Positions 62,245 to 64,000 of a DNA stretch of 64,000 bases are shown in pieces. The translations under genes and the position numbers were made by a program. The stretch comes from Gemmatimonas sp. (GTDB lineage: Bacteria > Gemmatimonadota > Gemmatimonadetes > Gemmatimonadales > Gemmatimonadaceae): contig JAAVWC010000002.1 in assembly GCA_023910675.1 (NCBI GenBank), positions 1 through 64,000 of the forward strand. Reading direction: 5' to 3'. The notes below the pieces were generated by a model. The model was not told the DNA's origin. It made no database searches and worked only from the letters and a program-made list of their open reading frames with translations. Within the stretch, counting starts at the first letter, position 1, and each line of letters opens with the position of its first letter.

Positions 62245-62433
62245 ATGACAAAGCAACTACTTGTGTCAACCGTTGTTGTAGCACTCCTTCTCGCCCCATC
62301 CGCAGTGAGAGCCGAGGAGTTGCCAATCGAAGGAGAATCTCGTCCTTGGACGAAGACCGGGACGAATCCGGACGGCAACACATTGTGTAAGTCTGATCCG
62401 TGTCACCCTCCACTGCTCATCTGTTGCCTGTGA
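62245..62433 (+). CDS. Small secreted cysteine-rich peptide B
   Basis: 62 residues, start ATG with AAGGAG nine nt upstream. Signal peptide MTKQLLVSTVVVALLLAPSAVRA, then EELPIEGES and a tail with four cysteines (TLCKSDPC, ICCL). It lies 13 nt after the stop of peptide A, so both are one transcript. An IS256-type element is inserted 36 nt downstream and may have separated the operon from further genes. Confidence 0.7.
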   Translation: MTKQLLVSTVVVALLLAPSAVRAEELPIEGESRPWTKTGTNPDGNTLCKSDPCHPPLLICCL

Positions 62434-62468
62434 CCATAAGCTATCTCCGGCGCAGGCAAGAGGTACAA

Positions 62469-63828
62469 TCAAAAAGTGTGGAAATGAACGGCAGACGGTG
62501 GCACCTTTTCAGGTAACCCAGTCACCCCCGGGAGAATCCCGGCAACAAAAAGGAGCCACCGCCCGTGATGAAGATCGACATTCCTGCGACCGCGTCAAGC
62601 CCGACTTGGTCGACGCTGGAAACGTGTATTCGTGAGCAAGTGCAAACCTGCCTGCAGCGCGTGTTGGACGACGAGGTCGACGCGCTGCTCGGCCGCGGCC
62701 GTCATGAGCAGCGGGCGGCGGATACCGTCGTCGGCTATCGCAATGGCCATGGGCAGCCACGACAGGTGGCGTTGATGAACGGCACGATCTCGATTCGTCG
62801 TCCCCGCGTGCGTGGGCTCGACGCGCGCTTTGAGAGTCGGATCCTGCCGTTGTTTCAGCGCCGCACGCCGGAGATCGCGACGCTGTTGCCGGAGCGGTAT
62901 TTGCACGGCCTGTCCAGCGGCGACTTCACGCGGGCGCTGCGCGGGCTGCTGGGCGATGGCGCGCCGCTGAGTGCGAGCCGTGTGCAACGCCTGACCGAAG
63001 ACTGGCAGCGCGACTACGCGCCGTGGCGCACGCAGGACTTGTCCGCGCTCGAGCCCGTCTCCGTGTGGGCCGACGGGATTTATGTGAAAGCCGGCCTCGA
63101 GTCGACGAAGGCCGCGCTGTTGGTGCTGATCGCCGCGCTCGCGGATGGCACGAAGGTGGTCCTGGCGGTCGAGAGCGGCCACCGCGAGTCGAGCGAGCGC
63201 TGGGCGGAGATCCTGCGCGATCTCACGGCGCGCGGCCTGCCGGCCCCCGCGTGCGTCATCGGCGATGGGGCGTTGGGCCTGTGGAACGCGGTGGGCCAGG
63301 TATGGCCACACGCGGCGGAGCAACGGTGCTGGAACCACCAGCTCCGGAACGTGGTCGACGCGGTCCCGCTCAAACACCAGCCGGACGTGCAGGGCGCGGT
63401 ACAGCGCATCGCCGCCGCCGAATCCGTTGCCGACGCGGAGCAGGAGCGGCAGCGCTTCCACCGCGCCTATCGGCTCCGCTTCCCGAAAGCGTGCGAGCGT
63501 CTGGATCGCGACTGGGCGCGGATGCTCACGTACTACCAGTTTCCGAAAGAGCATTGGCGCCATCTGCGCACGACGAACGTCGTCGAGTCCCCCTTCGCGG
63601 CGGTGCGGCTCCGCACGAGCGCGGCCAAGCGTTTCAAGAAAGTGGAGCGCGCCACGGCGATCATCTGGCGGCTGCTGCGCGTCGCCGAGAAGCGCTTTCG
63701 CAAGCTGAACGCGCCGGAGCAGTGCCGCGATGTGTATCGTGGCGTCCGCTACGCCGATGGCATCGAAATCCCCGCTATGTCACCCACCCAGAAAGCCGCC
63801 GCCTGACGCGCATTTACACACTTCTTGA
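62469..63828 (+). mobile_element. IS256-family insertion sequence, apparently complete
   Basis: About 1360 bp with imperfect terminal inverted repeats: left TCAAAAAGTGTGGAAATGAA (62469 on) against the complement of the right end at 63828 (TCAAGAAGTGTGTAAATGCG). A short hairpin, CCGGGA/TCCCGG at 62528-62542, stands just before the ribosome binding site and could block readthrough from outside promoters, a known feature of insertion sequences. No matching 8-9-bp target duplication could be seen. Confidence 0.85.
62565..63806 (+). CDS. IS256 (mutator-type) transposase
   Basis: 413 residues, uninterrupted. DDE residues lie in VWADGIYVK (Asp), VIGDGALGLWNAV (Asp) and RTTNVVESPFAAVR (Glu), and the family block QRCWNHQLRNVVDAVP is intact. 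AAGGAG precedes GTG 62565 by nine nt; ATG 62568 is the alternative. Unlike the IS91 copy at the other end of the window, this element looks functional. Confidence 0.93.
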   Translation: MMKIDIPATASSPTWSTLETCIREQVQTCLQRVLDDEVDALLGRGRHEQRAADTVVGYRNGHGQPRQVALMNGTISIRRPRVRGLDARFESRILPLFQRRTPEIATLLPERYLHGLSSGDFTRALRGLLGDGAPLSASRVQRLTEDWQRDYAPWRTQDLSALEPVSVWADGIYVKAGLESTKAALLVLIAALADGTKVVLAVESGHRESSERWAEILRDLTARGLPAPACVIGDGALGLWNAVGQVWPHAAEQRCWNHQLRNVVDAVPLKHQPDVQGAVQRIAAAESVADAEQERQRFHRAYRLRFPKACERLDRDWARMLTYYQFPKEHWRHLRTTNVVESPFAAVRLRTSAAKRFKKVERATAIIWRLLRVAEKRFRKLNAPEQCRDVYRGVRYADGIEIPAMSPTQKAAA

Positions 63829-64000
63829 CGAGACCTCGCAGGCAACCACTCGTTCCGCTCCGCTCGGCGCACACAACAGTGCATGACATGATGCTAGCGA
63901 TGGCTCTTTGCATCAGAGGAATGCGCGTTGCTTCCCAAGGCTCACACAGGAGCATGACAGATAGGACAGATCGAGCGGAGGAACACGGATCAGATCCGCG
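63829..64000. other. Window end, no complete gene
   Basis: 172 nt after the IS. A possible plus-strand start at 63954 (preceded by AGGAG) opens a frame that leaves the window; it is too short to judge. No other feature is seen. Confidence 0.35.

Noticed and set aside
63749-63955. 68-codon minus-strand frame at the window end
   Set aside because: It mostly overlaps the IS256 right end and transposase C-terminus in antisense and shows no protein features.
1-64000. CRISPR arrays and tRNA genes
   Set aside because: No regularly spaced 25-40-nt repeats were found; the only tandem repeats are heptamers. No cloverleaf with a T-loop GTTCRANNC was recognised, though a tRNA search program would be more reliable.

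Overview
The window looks like a chromosomal segment around the replication origin of a GC-rich, Gram-negative-type bacterium. Gemmatimonadota (Gemmatimonas-like) is my best guess. It rests on the gene mix (GWxTD-domain lipoprotein, Ig-domain lipoprotein metallopeptidases, many lipobox proteins, 6-bladed propeller lipoprotein) and is an inference, not a database result.

Layout. 0-2.3 kb: a frameshifted IS91-family element that cuts off the 3' end of a fatty-acid-hydroxylase/sterol-desaturase-family gene. 2.4-5.1 kb: an esterase lipoprotein, then a hicBA toxin-antitoxin pair with a probable integron attC site immediately 3' of it, a small membrane protein and a palindrome-bearing gap. 5.1-9.5 kb: cystathionine beta-synthase with a TonB-domain lipoprotein, and a large Ig-domain zincin. 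9.5-21.5 kb: almost everything is on the minus strand in tightly overlapping operons: holA, SPOR protein, mutS, a mug-like gene with two internal deletions, and a glutamine cyclotransferase; an ECF sigma and its zinc-finger anti-sigma; two M16 peptidases, a SET-domain methyltransferase and a Nudix hydrolase. 21.5-31.4 kb: two paralogous HExxH lipoproteins, YdcF-like protein, beta-CASP nuclease plus ArsR, glycosyltransferase, GAFTGA-type response regulator. 31.4-42.3 kb: two-component pair, LOG-family protein, upp, DUF2225 protein, zincin, then the classic mnmE-yidC-yidD-rnpA-rpmH cluster reading away from the origin.

42.3-45.3 kb is the probable oriC with dnaA and dnaN, marked by a perfect DnaA box and an AT-rich stretch. 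45.5-56.2 kb holds a lipoprotein, rnpB (RNase P RNA, minus strand), an AraC-type regulator bracketed by two copies of a long palindrome, a chemoreceptor, pyrE, a Ser/Thr kinase, a GWxTD lipoprotein and polA. 56.2-59.8 kb: a single type IV pilin gene behind a good sigma-54 promoter match, an acyltransferase relic, a UMF1-type transporter and a lipoprotein. 59.8-64 kb is the most accessory-looking part: a decayed propeller gene, a propeller lipoprotein, a CxxC lipoprotein, two tandem genes for small secreted cysteine-rich peptides, and an intact IS256-family insertion.

Three things deserve most attention: (1) a family of ~200-nt near-perfect palindromes sharing the same ends, three copies in this window; (2) the cassette of two secreted Cys-rich peptides with a propeller and a thioredoxin-like lipoprotein; (3) the attC-hicBA unit far from any visible integrase. 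Heptamer tandem repeats beside giant hairpins and a multi-hairpin candidate RNA near 31.4 kb are further unexplained structures.
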